A stretch of 64,000 nt of DNA from Teredinibacter franksiae (GTDB lineage: Bacteria; Pseudomonadota; Gammaproteobacteria; Pseudomonadales; Cellvibrionaceae), in the NCBI RefSeq assembly GCF_014218805.1, contig NZ_JACJUV010000008.1, forward strand, positions 372,001 through 436,000, read 5' to 3'. The notes beneath the pieces were generated by a model. That model saw only the letters and a list, made by a program, of their open reading frames with translations, was not told where the DNA came from and did not search any database. Position 1 is the stretch's first letter, and every line of letters begins with the position of its first letter. Shown in pieces: positions 26,165-34,831 of the stretch. The position numbers and the translations under genes are program-made.

Positions 26165-28757
26165 ACTGAGGAAGCCTAAAACTATCCGGAATCTCCTGGC
26201 GGCTAACAAATATCTGATCCAAGACTACTCCTGAATCAACACCATAGACACGAAGTCGCTGTTTACCTTGTTTGACCGAACTCACGAAGGCGCTCATGCG
26301 TACGCTCCCGCTTAAAACCGCGCGTTTCCATTGCCGATCTTTCACTTGCCTTTGCAGTGTTACCATTTGAATTCCAGAGGTAGAATCACCCATTGAAAAG
26401 GCAAGTTTCAATGTGGTCTCGGTATTGACAGGAAAGCTAGGCAGCAGTGAAAAGTAGATATAGTAGCCCCCGGACTCGGACAACTCAAACTCATATTCCA
26501 GATAAGGCGAACGTTTTTCTATATCGCTTTCAGTATCGGCACGCTCAACCATAGGGTATAGCACAACGGCATCTCCTACCCGCCCCAGATCGCGAACGAC
26601 CTCCCAAGACGAGCCTGACTGACTATGGGTTTTTATAAAAGCTTCGGCTTCCAGATAAACATCAGGTTGCGCGTTGCTCACGCCTTTGTATTCAAGGGTG
26701 ATAGGCGTTTTCACTGCGCCCAATAAAGTGCTGGCAGGGAGCTGCACTGAGCTCTGCCGGTACGATCGCCACAGGTTATCGGCGGGCTCTACCGACATCA
26801 TTCCGTGCCATTTGCCGTTTGAAATATCTTCATTATATAGGCGCGTTAATTCGGTTAATGCTTCTTGCGCTTTAACCGCCCGCTGCCCATGAGTCTTTGC
26901 CATCGCTAAGGATTCATGAAACCAGCGAGAATATTGCTCCGCATGAAAATAACGCCGGTTCGCCATGGCACTTGCCAATACCGGGTATTCGACTAATTGA
27001 AAAAATGCATCGTATTGCTCTGCCGATATATATGTCTTAATCGCGAGCACTTTATCTTCCAGCTTTTCAAAGTTAGCCAGACGAATTTTCACTTCATCGG
27101 CGCTTAGATTACTGCCTTTGCTGCGGGAGTGCGGTAACCACCATTGAAGATGTTCCGGCTTACGCTGGAAATTCAGTTCAAAATACCCCCGCATAATTTC
27201 GCCGATTTTTTTACTCTGACCTGGATCAGCTTCTAAACCGTCACCGGAAAATTGCTGCTGAGCCCAGCTTTCTAAATACGTATGCTGATTCTCCAGGGTC
27301 CACCGATCAATATCCCATGCCATTTGCAAAAAGAAATCCATTCCAATTTCCGCAGGCTTTATATCTCCAACGTTCGCTATCCATAGCTTTCGCGCGCCCA
27401 AGGCATAAGCTTTAGTCATTTCCTCCCAAACCAAAGACGTAGGTGTGCTATATAACCACAAATAGGAGAGAGGTGAACCAAGGTACGACAGGTGATAATA
27501 AACACCAGATCCTCCGCTGCGACTGCGCTCTTGGTCGTTGGGTAATTGGCGTATATAACCATGGTTATCATCAGGCCATATAAGGCTAATGTCGTCAGGT
27601 ACAGTCAATCCATCACGATACAATGCGAGAACTTCTTTATAAGGAGTAAATGCTTGGGGAATACTGGCTAACTTGGGGTCAACGTGAGTTTGTAACTGCT
27701 TACGTTGTTGTTGGAAAATATCTTCCAACAATGCAATTTTTTCTTTGTTCGATGCGCCACCGCTCATGCCTGAGTCGTGGATTCCACGCATACCTATGGA
27801 ATAAATGTTTTCATACTGCCCATTTTCCTTAACTCTCTGCTCCCAGTAGTTAAGAACCTGCTGCCGATGCGTGGCGAAATTATAAGATGATTTAGCGTTT
27901 GGCCACTCTTTTACGTTGTTTCTCAACATCGGTTCGGCATGTGAGCTTCCCATTACAATACCGTACCGGTCAGCCAATACTTTATTCTCAGGCACTTCAT
28001 TAAAAGCCAAACTAACCTTGTGCATTGCCGGCCACAGGGTGTTTGCTTTTAGGCGCAATAATAAATCAAAGACTTTTTCGTAGGTTTTCGGGCCAATATT
28101 ACCCAAGCCCTTTTCATACTGACTGGCCCAAGGTTGCAACCCCCAATCTTCATCATTGATAAAAATGCCCCGGTACTGAACAGACGGAGGTCCAAAGCGA
28201 TGTAAACCCTTATTAATATAAATCGCCTTGGCTTTTTGAGGGGTAACATCAGCCCACCAATGCCAAGGAGACACACCCATCGCTTGTGAAAGCTCGTACA
28301 CCCCATAGGCGGTGCCACGTCTGTCACTTCCCGCTATCAATAGAGCGCTCTTTCCTGGGCGTTGTGGGTCTTCAACGGTTTTTATTACAAAGGACTCCCA
28401 AGCGCCCTCCAAATGTGACAGATCCAGAGACGTAGAGTGAACAATACTTTTTATTAAGGGGGAACGTTCAACAGACCCAACAATTATGCGCATGCGAGAA
28501 GGCGAACCAGGAGATGCCGACAACGCCTCTTCTCCCGTGACTGAAAGTAAATCGCTCATCAACCCACGGGCGGCGATTTTTACCACTTCGTAGTCGCCTT
28601 CGTCCCACACCACTTCAGCTGGGCGGTTTTCTCCATGTAAAAACAAATAACCCGGCCGGGGATTTTTCGACACCAATTGTTCATCGGAGCTATGTGTCAA
28701 AGGAGCCCAAACAGACAGAATGGGCAACAGAGCTATTAAACTAATAATGTATTTCAT
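26163..28757 (-). CDS. GH115 alpha-glucuronidase-like enzyme, secreted
   Basis: Predicted exported alpha-glucuronidase that removes (4-O-methyl-)glucuronic acid from polysaccharide side chains. The protein has 864 residues, within the GH115 range, and a Sec signal (MKYIISLIALLPILSVWAP). GH115 features run in order: N-terminal domain with FLHGENRPAEVVWDEGDYEVV and RMRIIVGS, then the barrel part with GIFINDEDWGLQPWA, NTLWPAMH, YGIVMGSSHAEPMLRN, IYSIGMRGIHDSGM and LIWPDDNHGYIRQLP, followed by the helical region and a C-terminal beta-sandwich (YIYFSLLPSFPVNTETTLKLAF). Known GH115 enzymes act on glucuronoxylan or arabinogalactan. Since no xylanase lies here, arabinogalactan-type RG-I side chains are the more likely substrate. 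Its terminator begins in its stop codon, so it is the last gene of its transcript. Confidence 0.93.
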   Translation of the reverse strand: MKYIISLIALLPILSVWAPLTHSSDEQLVSKNPRPGYLFLHGENRPAEVVWDEGDYEVVKIAARGLMSDLLSVTGEEALSASPGSPSRMRIIVGSVERSPLIKSIVHSTSLDLSHLEGAWESFVIKTVEDPQRPGKSALLIAGSDRRGTAYGVYELSQAMGVSPWHWWADVTPQKAKAIYINKGLHRFGPPSVQYRGIFINDEDWGLQPWASQYEKGLGNIGPKTYEKVFDLLLRLKANTLWPAMHKVSLAFNEVPENKVLADRYGIVMGSSHAEPMLRNNVKEWPNAKSSYNFATHRQQVLNYWEQRVKENGQYENIYSIGMRGIHDSGMSGGASNKEKIALLEDIFQQQRKQLQTHVDPKLASIPQAFTPYKEVLALYRDGLTVPDDISLIWPDDNHGYIRQLPNDQERSRSGGSGVYYHLSYLGSPLSYLWLYSTPTSLVWEEMTKAYALGARKLWIANVGDIKPAEIGMDFFLQMAWDIDRWTLENQHTYLESWAQQQFSGDGLEADPGQSKKIGEIMRGYFELNFQRKPEHLQWWLPHSRSKGSNLSADEVKIRLANFEKLEDKVLAIKTYISAEQYDAFFQLVEYPVLASAMANRRYFHAEQYSRWFHESLAMAKTHGQRAVKAQEALTELTRLYNEDISNGKWHGMMSVEPADNLWRSYRQSSVQLPASTLLGAVKTPITLEYKGVSNAQPDVYLEAEAFIKTHSQSGSSWEVVRDLGRVGDAVVLYPMVERADTESDIEKRSPYLEYEFELSESGGYYIYFSLLPSFPVNTETTLKLAFSMGDSTSGIQMVTLQRQVKDRQWKRAVLSGSVRMSAFVSSVKQGKQRLRVYGVDSGVVLDQIFVSRQEIPDSFRLPQ

Positions 28758-28845
28758 TTAAAGGAGGCCTTGCTTTACTCTGCTTTCTAGTGTGCCTTCG
28801 GCATGAAATTTAACGATGAAAAAGCGAGAATTTTTCGCCAATCAT

Positions 28846-29985
28846 TTATAGCAACATATCGCGATTCAACTCACTAATTTTGGTGTTACCCGAAAGTCCC
28901 ATCGCAACGCGCATTTCATTTTCTAAAATTGAAATGACTTCCATAACGCCCGCTTTTTTACGTGCACTCAGGCCATACACCCAAGGTCGACCAATCATCA
29001 CTGAACTAGCGCCCATGGCAACCGCACGCACAATATCCAAACCTGTTCGTACACCGCCGTCTAGAATAGACGGAATGTCACCCTGCAGCGTATCAACAAT
29101 ATCGGGTAAAGCTGTTATGGCCGACATTGCGCCGTCTAACTGTCGACCCCCGTGGTTAGATACAATCACGCCATCGGCACCTAATTTTTTTGCCTCCAGT
29201 GCATCCTGTGGGTCCAAAATACCTTTTATAATTAAATTGCCTTTCCAGTTTTCGCGAATAGTCTCAAGTGTTTTCCAGGTCACACTGGGGTCAAAGTTTT
29301 TATTCATCCAAGTCCAAAATTCGTCAATGCCCGCATTCTGTCCTAATGCCGGGGCAACGGTACCTAGGTTATGTGGACGGCCCAACAGCCCCACATCCCA
29401 GGCCCAAGCTGGGCGAATCATCGATTGAAATACCCGCGCGCATTGACGGCGCAGCATACTGCCGCCGGAAAGACCCGAACGAATATCACGGTACCGAGAA
29501 GATGGAATAGGCATATCCACTGTGAATACCAGGTTTTGGGTACCAGCTTCGCGGGCAGATTCCAAAACACTGTTAAGGAACCCTCTATCTTTAATCATGT
29601 ACAACTGAAACCAAATAGGCTTTTCCACGCTTTTCCGCACTTCATCAATGGTGCAAACGCCAACGGTGGATAAACAAAACGGCACTTTCTTCTCTTCCGC
29701 CGCCTGTGCAGCCAAAACTTCTCCGCGCCGAGCATTAAGCCCAGCAATGCCAACCGGCCCCAATATCAATGGCAGGTTGTATTTTTCACCAAATAGAGTA
29801 CAACTGGTATCAACTGAAGAAATATCCCGCAATACCCGTTGGCGCACGCGAATATCCTGAAAATCGGATGAGTTCTTTCTCAAAGTGGTTTCGCTAAACG
29901 CGCCACCGTCTATATATTCAAACAAAAATTTGGGTAAACGTTTTTTCGCAAGAATACGGTAATCTTCAATATTTGCTGGAATCAC
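28846..29985 (-). CDS. lldD: FMN-dependent L-lactate dehydrogenase
   Basis: Predicted membrane-associated flavoenzyme oxidising L-lactate to pyruvate and passing electrons to the quinone pool. The 379-residue protein belongs to the alpha-hydroxy-acid oxidase family. Visible motifs are FEYIDGGAFSE (22-32), LPLILGPVGIAGL, STVGVCTIDEV, WFQLYM, the K-G-I-L-D-P-Q-D-A loop, and IVSNHGGRQLD with the catalytic His and Arg. The start is a GTG at 29985 with AGG upstream; no ATG is better placed. The gene is 88 bp upstream of GH115 on the same strand, so it may be co-transcribed with it. Functionally it completes rhamnose catabolism: lactaldehyde to lactate (by the bifunctional enzyme at 36 kb) to pyruvate. 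Another 2-hydroxy acid could be the substrate. Confidence 0.88.
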   Translation of the reverse strand: MIPANIEDYRILAKKRLPKFLFEYIDGGAFSETTLRKNSSDFQDIRVRQRVLRDISSVDTSCTLFGEKYNLPLILGPVGIAGLNARRGEVLAAQAAEEKKVPFCLSTVGVCTIDEVRKSVEKPIWFQLYMIKDRGFLNSVLESAREAGTQNLVFTVDMPIPSSRYRDIRSGLSGGSMLRRQCARVFQSMIRPAWAWDVGLLGRPHNLGTVAPALGQNAGIDEFWTWMNKNFDPSVTWKTLETIRENWKGNLIIKGILDPQDALEAKKLGADGVIVSNHGGRQLDGAMSAITALPDIVDTLQGDIPSILDGGVRTGLDIVRAVAMGASSVMIGRPWVYGLSARKKAGVMEVISILENEMRVAMGLSGNTKISELNRDMLL

Positions 29986-30060
29986 TTTGTAACCTATTGA
30001 TCGTTAACATTGCGGCTGCATTGCAGCCGGGAACAGACATTTTGGGGAGTTGTAACAGAA

Positions 30061-30088
30061 CATGCACCCATTTTTATACAGGTGCATG
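30061..30088 (-). terminator. Possible terminator of the PL26-type gene
   Basis: CATGCACC / GGTGCATG stem with a 12-nt loop just past the stop codon. On the minus strand only TTCTGTT follows, so it is weak. A second small hairpin, GGCTGC/GCAGCC, lies at 30015-30029. Confidence 0.4.
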
Positions 30089-30106
30089 CCGGCACTTTAG
30101 GACAAT

Positions 30107-32815
30107 CTATTTTGATTTATTACGGCCTAAAGCCTGCCCAACCAAGGCTAGATTTTGAATGGCCGCCAAACCCCATTGGGCCGCTTCGTTGGTCGATAAC
30201 CAAGGAGCCTCATCTATTGGATTTAATACATCAGGTCCTTCAATTCGTTGAGACCCAATAACTTTTTTGCCTCTCCATTCGCGCTGAAACTCTTGCCACG
30301 CACGAACCGCCAGCTTTTCATCGCCGGTTTCCGCTGCCACATACGCCGTTAGTCGAGAATGAGCCACTGTCAAGCTATTGCCCTTCAGGCGCTTACCAAG
30401 CTTTCGCTCTTGCTCCTTCGGGCTAGCGTTGTAGTAACGACCATACTCTAGCCAAGCTTGCTTAAAGCTAGGTACATCCAGCAGCTGATTTAACTCGGTA
30501 CATATTTCGATCAAACCAAAAACCGCACTAAGATGAGAAATACCTGGGCTAACATCCTCAGGTGCTAATAGCTTTTTGTTTTCTACATCATAACCAAATA
30601 CACCGGTAAAAAATCCATAGGGTTGGCCACCAATAGTGCGCATGGCATCCTCCAAGCGCTCGCGATATTGAGAGTCGCCGGTTCTTTCCCAGGCTGTCAG
30701 CCAATTTGCCGCAACCGATCCCCAGTCGGTACCCACGCCCATACGCACATCGCCAGGAACCGGTTTTTTGTTGGGTATTTTTCGCGTGGGTATTACTTGA
30801 GCCAATTGAGTATCGGCATTAATGACTTCGTCGAGCACATCACCGGTTCGCTCATCACCGGTTAAAAAATAATGGAACCGCCGATAGGCCGAAGTACTGA
30901 TGCGTAACTGCTTTGCACTGCAACCCCAATGTTGAACATTGTGGCGAGAACCAAAACCTTTAAAGCGACCTAGGTGGTATATATCAACATCGCGATTGTG
31001 ACGAGTCATGGCTTCGGCTAAACGGAAGGTCTCGGCATCGCCAGTACGTAAATAGGAATACCACAACCAAAGATCGGGCGATAATTCTGAGTTGTCCCAA
31101 GCATAACCACCTACATCATAACGCCATACATGACGATCGGCATCGTAGGTGTGCATGATGTCGCCGTAATTCCAAAAGCCATACCAATGCCGTTGGTCAA
31201 CCTGCTGCTTATAGAATTGCACCGACCAAGCTAAACGATCTTCAATGGCGCCTTTTTCCGGTGACGATCGGTCCGGTAAGCTCCAAAGAGCGCCAAACAC
31301 CCCTGACGCTAAATAATCTTCAGGAGCAGCCACGACTTGACCCGGCTGGCGTATAGCATCAGCCATCTCCACAATATCTTGGCGCGCAGGCGTGTGACTG
31401 TGTAGCTGAAGGGTCATTTCGGTGGTACGAGCAACACCCTGTGCTTCACCGAAACCTGGTTCGTAATCCTCGTAAGTGATATTAAGTGCATCGAGCTGCT
31501 GTTCGTGTGTTTCCTGTCCTAAACCATCGTGATAAAAGCGAACATCCATTGCCGGTGCCTCGGGCGACCAGAACCACATGGTAGCCGTAGCTGTATCAGT
31601 ACCAGCATTTCGGACATCCAGTTGCACAGGGTGTAATTGCCAAAAATCGCGCATACCCATCAGCAAACCGCCGGAAACACCGCCTACATAAGCAACACCC
31701 GCAGCACGACTACCCTGATCTGAATCGATCCAGCCGTGGCCTGTCTTGGTACGTTTACGAATTGAAAATCCATTGGCATTCAGCTGCGTAAGCGTGACAT
31801 CGTTCCAGACCGGTATCCAATGCATGCGACTGCTTACCCGTTCATCCCACTCTTTTAGTGGTGGCGTGGCAATACCCGCAACCTGAGCATCGCGAACAAC
31901 CTGGCCCGGATCTCGGCGTAATCCGGTAATTCCCTGGGGTGACTCCCCCCAAATGCCATCGCCCTCTCCCACTATTCGAATATGACGATTGTATAGCTCG
32001 TCGCGCATGGGGATATCAACTTGAAGGCCCAAACCACGAATAAAGTCTCTGTCACTTTCACCGTCAAAAACAAAGCTATGACTGATACGAAGGCTATCGC
32101 CACCAGCATAGAAATAAAGACGCAGAGAGAACGGCAGCCATTCACGATTTTGTTCGGTACGATGAGTTCCGGTAACCTTTATCGTTGCACGCACAGGGCC
32201 AGACTGTTCAACAATTACCCCTCCTATTTTCGACTCAAACGATTCCACCGAACAGCTTTCACCGGGCTCACATTCAGGCTTACTTTGCACCAAACCAACC
32301 AAACGGGCATTTTCAGCAACTAACTGCCCCTTCCGCAGCATTTGCTGAATTATCTGATTACCGGTACGCGGGATTTTGCATGTGATAACGCCAGTATCAA
32401 TTTCGATATAGCGGCGCTTTTCCTTCACCTTGACAGTACTCGCGGGCCTAACAGTTACACCCTTCCGAACGGAAAACTGTTCACCTAGGGTTGTATTGGC
32501 CGGTACCGCATGCGCAGTCCATTTAACAGACCCATCAGGCCAATAGGCCGTAGGCCATGATTGAAGAGGTAGTGCTGCGCCATTTTGAGATTGCAACGTC
32601 AATGACTCTTTTGTCTGCAAGGTGCCGGGCTTCCAAGGCTGCCCCCAAGTAACAAAAGGGTGCGCTGCTGGCTCCTGCCCCTCCAACCAGCTTAAAAAGC
32701 CGGGGACACGCTTAGGCGTTTTTACTGGCGCCTGCATCGCCGAAAAAGCAACACCGGAGGCAAATGGAAGTGTAGTAGCAAGAGCTCCATTAAGGAGCAG
32801 TTCGCGTCGATTCAT
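30107..32815 (-). CDS. PL26-type exo-rhamnogalacturonan lyase (PcRGLX/YetA-like), Tat-exported
   Basis: Predicted periplasmic exolyase releasing unsaturated GalA-Rha disaccharides from RG-I chain ends. The 902-residue protein starts with a Tat-type signal (MNRRELLLNGALATTLPFASG). A RIFT-barrel-like N-domain follows (about 45-115; FVTWGQPWKPGTL, LPLQSWPTAYWPDGSVKWTA), then a central beta-sandwich with LRLYFYAGGDSLRISHSFVF and FIRGLGLQVDIPM, then a long alpha/alpha toroid domain (YGFWNYGDIMHTYDADRHVW, WDNSELSPDLWLWYSYLRTG, YHLGRFKGFGSRHNVQHWGC). This order matches the PcRGLX/YetA family. It is divergent from the YesU-like gene across a 147-bp region holding a candidate operator. Family assignment is from remembered motifs, so the precise CAZy number is less certain than the lyase-family call. 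Confidence 0.83.
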   Translation of the reverse strand: MNRRELLLNGALATTLPFASGVAFSAMQAPVKTPKRVPGFLSWLEGQEPAAHPFVTWGQPWKPGTLQTKESLTLQSQNGAALPLQSWPTAYWPDGSVKWTAHAVPANTTLGEQFSVRKGVTVRPASTVKVKEKRRYIEIDTGVITCKIPRTGNQIIQQMLRKGQLVAENARLVGLVQSKPECEPGESCSVESFESKIGGVIVEQSGPVRATIKVTGTHRTEQNREWLPFSLRLYFYAGGDSLRISHSFVFDGESDRDFIRGLGLQVDIPMRDELYNRHIRIVGEGDGIWGESPQGITGLRRDPGQVVRDAQVAGIATPPLKEWDERVSSRMHWIPVWNDVTLTQLNANGFSIRKRTKTGHGWIDSDQGSRAAGVAYVGGVSGGLLMGMRDFWQLHPVQLDVRNAGTDTATATMWFWSPEAPAMDVRFYHDGLGQETHEQQLDALNITYEDYEPGFGEAQGVARTTEMTLQLHSHTPARQDIVEMADAIRQPGQVVAAPEDYLASGVFGALWSLPDRSSPEKGAIEDRLAWSVQFYKQQVDQRHWYGFWNYGDIMHTYDADRHVWRYDVGGYAWDNSELSPDLWLWYSYLRTGDAETFRLAEAMTRHNRDVDIYHLGRFKGFGSRHNVQHWGCSAKQLRISTSAYRRFHYFLTGDERTGDVLDEVINADTQLAQVIPTRKIPNKKPVPGDVRMGVGTDWGSVAANWLTAWERTGDSQYRERLEDAMRTIGGQPYGFFTGVFGYDVENKKLLAPEDVSPGISHLSAVFGLIEICTELNQLLDVPSFKQAWLEYGRYYNASPKEQERKLGKRLKGNSLTVAHSRLTAYVAAETGDEKLAVRAWQEFQREWRGKKVIGSQRIEGPDVLNPIDEAPWLSTNEAAQWGLAAIQNLALVGQALGRNKSK

Positions 32816-32905
32816 TGAGTGAACACCCTATCTATCGTTATGTTGCGCCATAGTTTCAGCATTATTTTATATCACAGATGCCATTTTATGACTACTATTG
32901 ATTAA

Positions 32906-32920
32906 ATATGATCGTTTTAA
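32906..32920. promoter_or_regulatory. Candidate operator between PL26 and DUF1961 genes
   Basis: ATATGATCGTTTTAA sits midway between the divergent starts. A TATAAT box for rightward transcription follows at 32925-32930. The core is identical to the first ten bases at 43741 upstream of the rhamnose operon, and partly to 13761 and 7999. Confidence 0.45.
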
Positions 32921-32962
32921 CCAATATAATATTGTAAAATGTAGGAATATCGAGATTTAATT

Positions 32963-33676
32963 ATGCTTAAAAGATTCACCATCAGTTTAGTGCTTCTGCA
33001 ACTCGCGCTTTCCTGCGACGCCGATAAAGGAGAATTGCTATACAGCAATTCTTTCGGCAACCCGGAAAATGTGCGCAACTGGACTATGGAGGGCCCTGGA
33101 AAGCTGACTTTTGAAAACGGCTGGATGACGCTTTACTCTCCCAATGAAACGATGCACCACGTATTCTGGTGCCCTCAAGAATTCCCAAACAGTTTTATTG
33201 CCGAATGGGACGCTCAGAACTTGAATTCTGAGGCTGGCTTGGCCATTGTATTTTTTGCAGCCAAAGGGATGAACGGCGAGGATATTTTTGATTCGGCGTT
33301 AAACAGACGCAATGGCACTTTCAAACAATACGTGCAAGGCGATATACGCAGCTACCATATTAGTTACTATGCCAATGCCGCACACAATAAAAATCGGGGC
33401 CATGCAAACCTACGTAAAAACAACACTTTTACTTTACTGCAAAAAGGTGCTGAAGGTATCCCTACCGAATCAATGGCAATACATAAAATTCGCTTAGAAA
33501 AGCACCAACGTCAAATTACTCTTTGGGTAGACAGTAAAAAGGTTATTCATTATGTCGACAAAGACGATAACTATTGGAAAACAGGCAAAATAGGGTTTCG
33601 TCAAATGCAATGGAGCCGCTTTCGCTACAGAGATTTTAAGATTTGGGCTTTGAAACCAACCAAAAAATACGATTAA
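32963..33676 (+). CDS. DUF1961 (YesU-like) lipoprotein
   Basis: A 237-residue protein with a lipoprotein signal (lipobox LALSC, Cys18). The body is a concanavalin-type beta-sandwich typical of DUF1961: LLYSNSFGNPENVRNWTMEG, WMTLYSPNETMHHVFWCP, FIAEWDAQNLNSEAGLAIVFF, SYHISYYANA, KTGKIGFRQMQWSRFRYRDF. In Bacillus subtilis the homologue YesU lies in the rhamnogalacturonan yes cluster, and its biochemical role is, to my knowledge, not established. Here it is divergent from the PL26 gene and followed by the DeoR-type regulator, which agrees with an RG-I function. Lipidation suggests it works at a membrane surface, unlike a cytosolic Bacillus form. Binding of, or hydrolytic action on, RG-I fragments are both possible. 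Confidence 0.82.
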   Translation: MLKRFTISLVLLQLALSCDADKGELLYSNSFGNPENVRNWTMEGPGKLTFENGWMTLYSPNETMHHVFWCPQEFPNSFIAEWDAQNLNSEAGLAIVFFAAKGMNGEDIFDSALNRRNGTFKQYVQGDIRSYHISYYANAAHNKNRGHANLRKNNTFTLLQKGAEGIPTESMAIHKIRLEKHQRQITLWVDSKKVIHYVDKDDNYWKTGKIGFRQMQWSRFRYRDFKIWALKPTKKYD

Positions 33677-33787
33677 ACAAGAATATACCAATAACTATTT
33701 GAAACTTAAGAACTTTTCCGATATAAGGTCGGATCAGAACGCCTCATTAATGCTAAACCACCATCACGAACGAAAGCTGAAATTACC

Positions 33788-34564
33788 ATGTTAGAAAAAC
33801 AACGCCACCAACTGATCATCGATCTAGTAGAGCAAGCACGCTTTGCCAGTGTTAGTCATCTATCTAATGAACTCAGCACTTCTGAAGCCACCATTCGCCG
33901 CGACATAAATAAGCTATTTGAGCTGCAAAAACTGAAAAAAATTCGCGGCGGCGCCGAATCGATTGCAAGCGGGAAGGAGCCAACACAACGGGCATTATCC
34001 GCCAGTTCGTTCGAAACCAATCACGAAATGCATTCCGACAAAAAACGCCGTATAGCCGAAAAAGCTGTCGAGATTTGCCAAGAAGGAGAACCCATTATCG
34101 TAAATGGAGGAACAACCACCTTCATGATGGGAGAGTTTCTGGTCAAACGCAGCGTAAGTATCCTAACCAACTCCTTTAAGCTGGCTCACTACATTGGCAA
34201 GCACGGGGAGAATCAAGTTACGTTGCCGGGTGGCGAGCTTTATCGTGAGCAAGGCATTGTTCTTAGCTCCTTCGAGCAAGATACCATTCAGTATTATCAC
34301 AGCAGCAAAATGTTTATGGGTACCCAGGGCATTACCCGTGTAGGTGTAACCGAATCTGACCCACTGCTGATTCGTGCCGAACAAAAAATGCGCAAACAGG
34401 CCGATCAGCTTATCGTGTTAGCCGACAGCTCAAAGATAGGCCAGCGAGGCAACTTTATTTTCTGCCTACCAGAAGAGGTCGATATACTAATTACTGATGA
34501 CGAGGCAGATCCAAAACTACTGCAGGAATTACGCGAATTTGGCATTGAAGTGATTATATCCTGA
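33788..34564 (+). CDS. DeoR/GlpR-family transcriptional regulator (candidate rhamnose regulator)
   Basis: A 258-residue cytoplasmic regulator. The N-terminal winged HTH is clear: RHQLIIDLVEQARFASVSHL then ELSTSEATIRRDINKL and the IRGGAE wing. The C-terminal DeoR sensor domain has DKKRRIAEKAVEI, IIVNGGTTTFMMGEFL, SILTNSFKLAHYI, LPGGELYREQG, and the SDPLLIRAEQKMRKQADQLIVLADSSKIGQ block. DeoR proteins usually bind phosphorylated sugars, and rhamnulose-1-phosphate is a natural guess here. It lies between the PL26/DUF1961 pair and the convergent rhamnose operon. It is the only intact regulator in the RG-I locus and the best candidate to bind the recurring TGATCG sites. Confidence 0.88.
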   Translation: MLEKQRHQLIIDLVEQARFASVSHLSNELSTSEATIRRDINKLFELQKLKKIRGGAESIASGKEPTQRALSASSFETNHEMHSDKKRRIAEKAVEICQEGEPIIVNGGTTTFMMGEFLVKRSVSILTNSFKLAHYIGKHGENQVTLPGGELYREQGIVLSSFEQDTIQYYHSSKMFMGTQGITRVGVTESDPLLIRAEQKMRKQADQLIVLADSSKIGQRGNFIFCLPEEVDILITDDEADPKLLQELREFGIEVIIS

Positions 34565-34754
34565 GGTCATTAGCTCCAAGTTCTATTGATTTTTAGTCCA
34601 TAACTACGGACTATTCCAGCAGCTCGACTTCCATTCTATTTTCTCTACAAACTATTCTAGGGCTTCGTATTATAAGAACGCCCTGCTACGAGTCACAGCG
34701 TGTATTCGGGGAGAATACTTACCTAAAGCGCTTATCTATATGAACGAGTCCACA

Positions 34755-34797
34755 CGCAGCTGACCTTGAGAGAGCTTTACCCCCCCTCAAAGCTGCG
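34755..34797. terminator. Hairpin between convergent regulator and isomerase genes
   Basis: CGCAGCT/AGCTGCG with an inner TTGAG/CTCAA helix, midway between two converging genes. No T-run is present, so it would be a weak bidirectional terminator at best. Confidence 0.45.
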
Positions 34798-34831
34798 CGT
34801 TAACACTTGACTGGAAGACACAAAATGCCTT

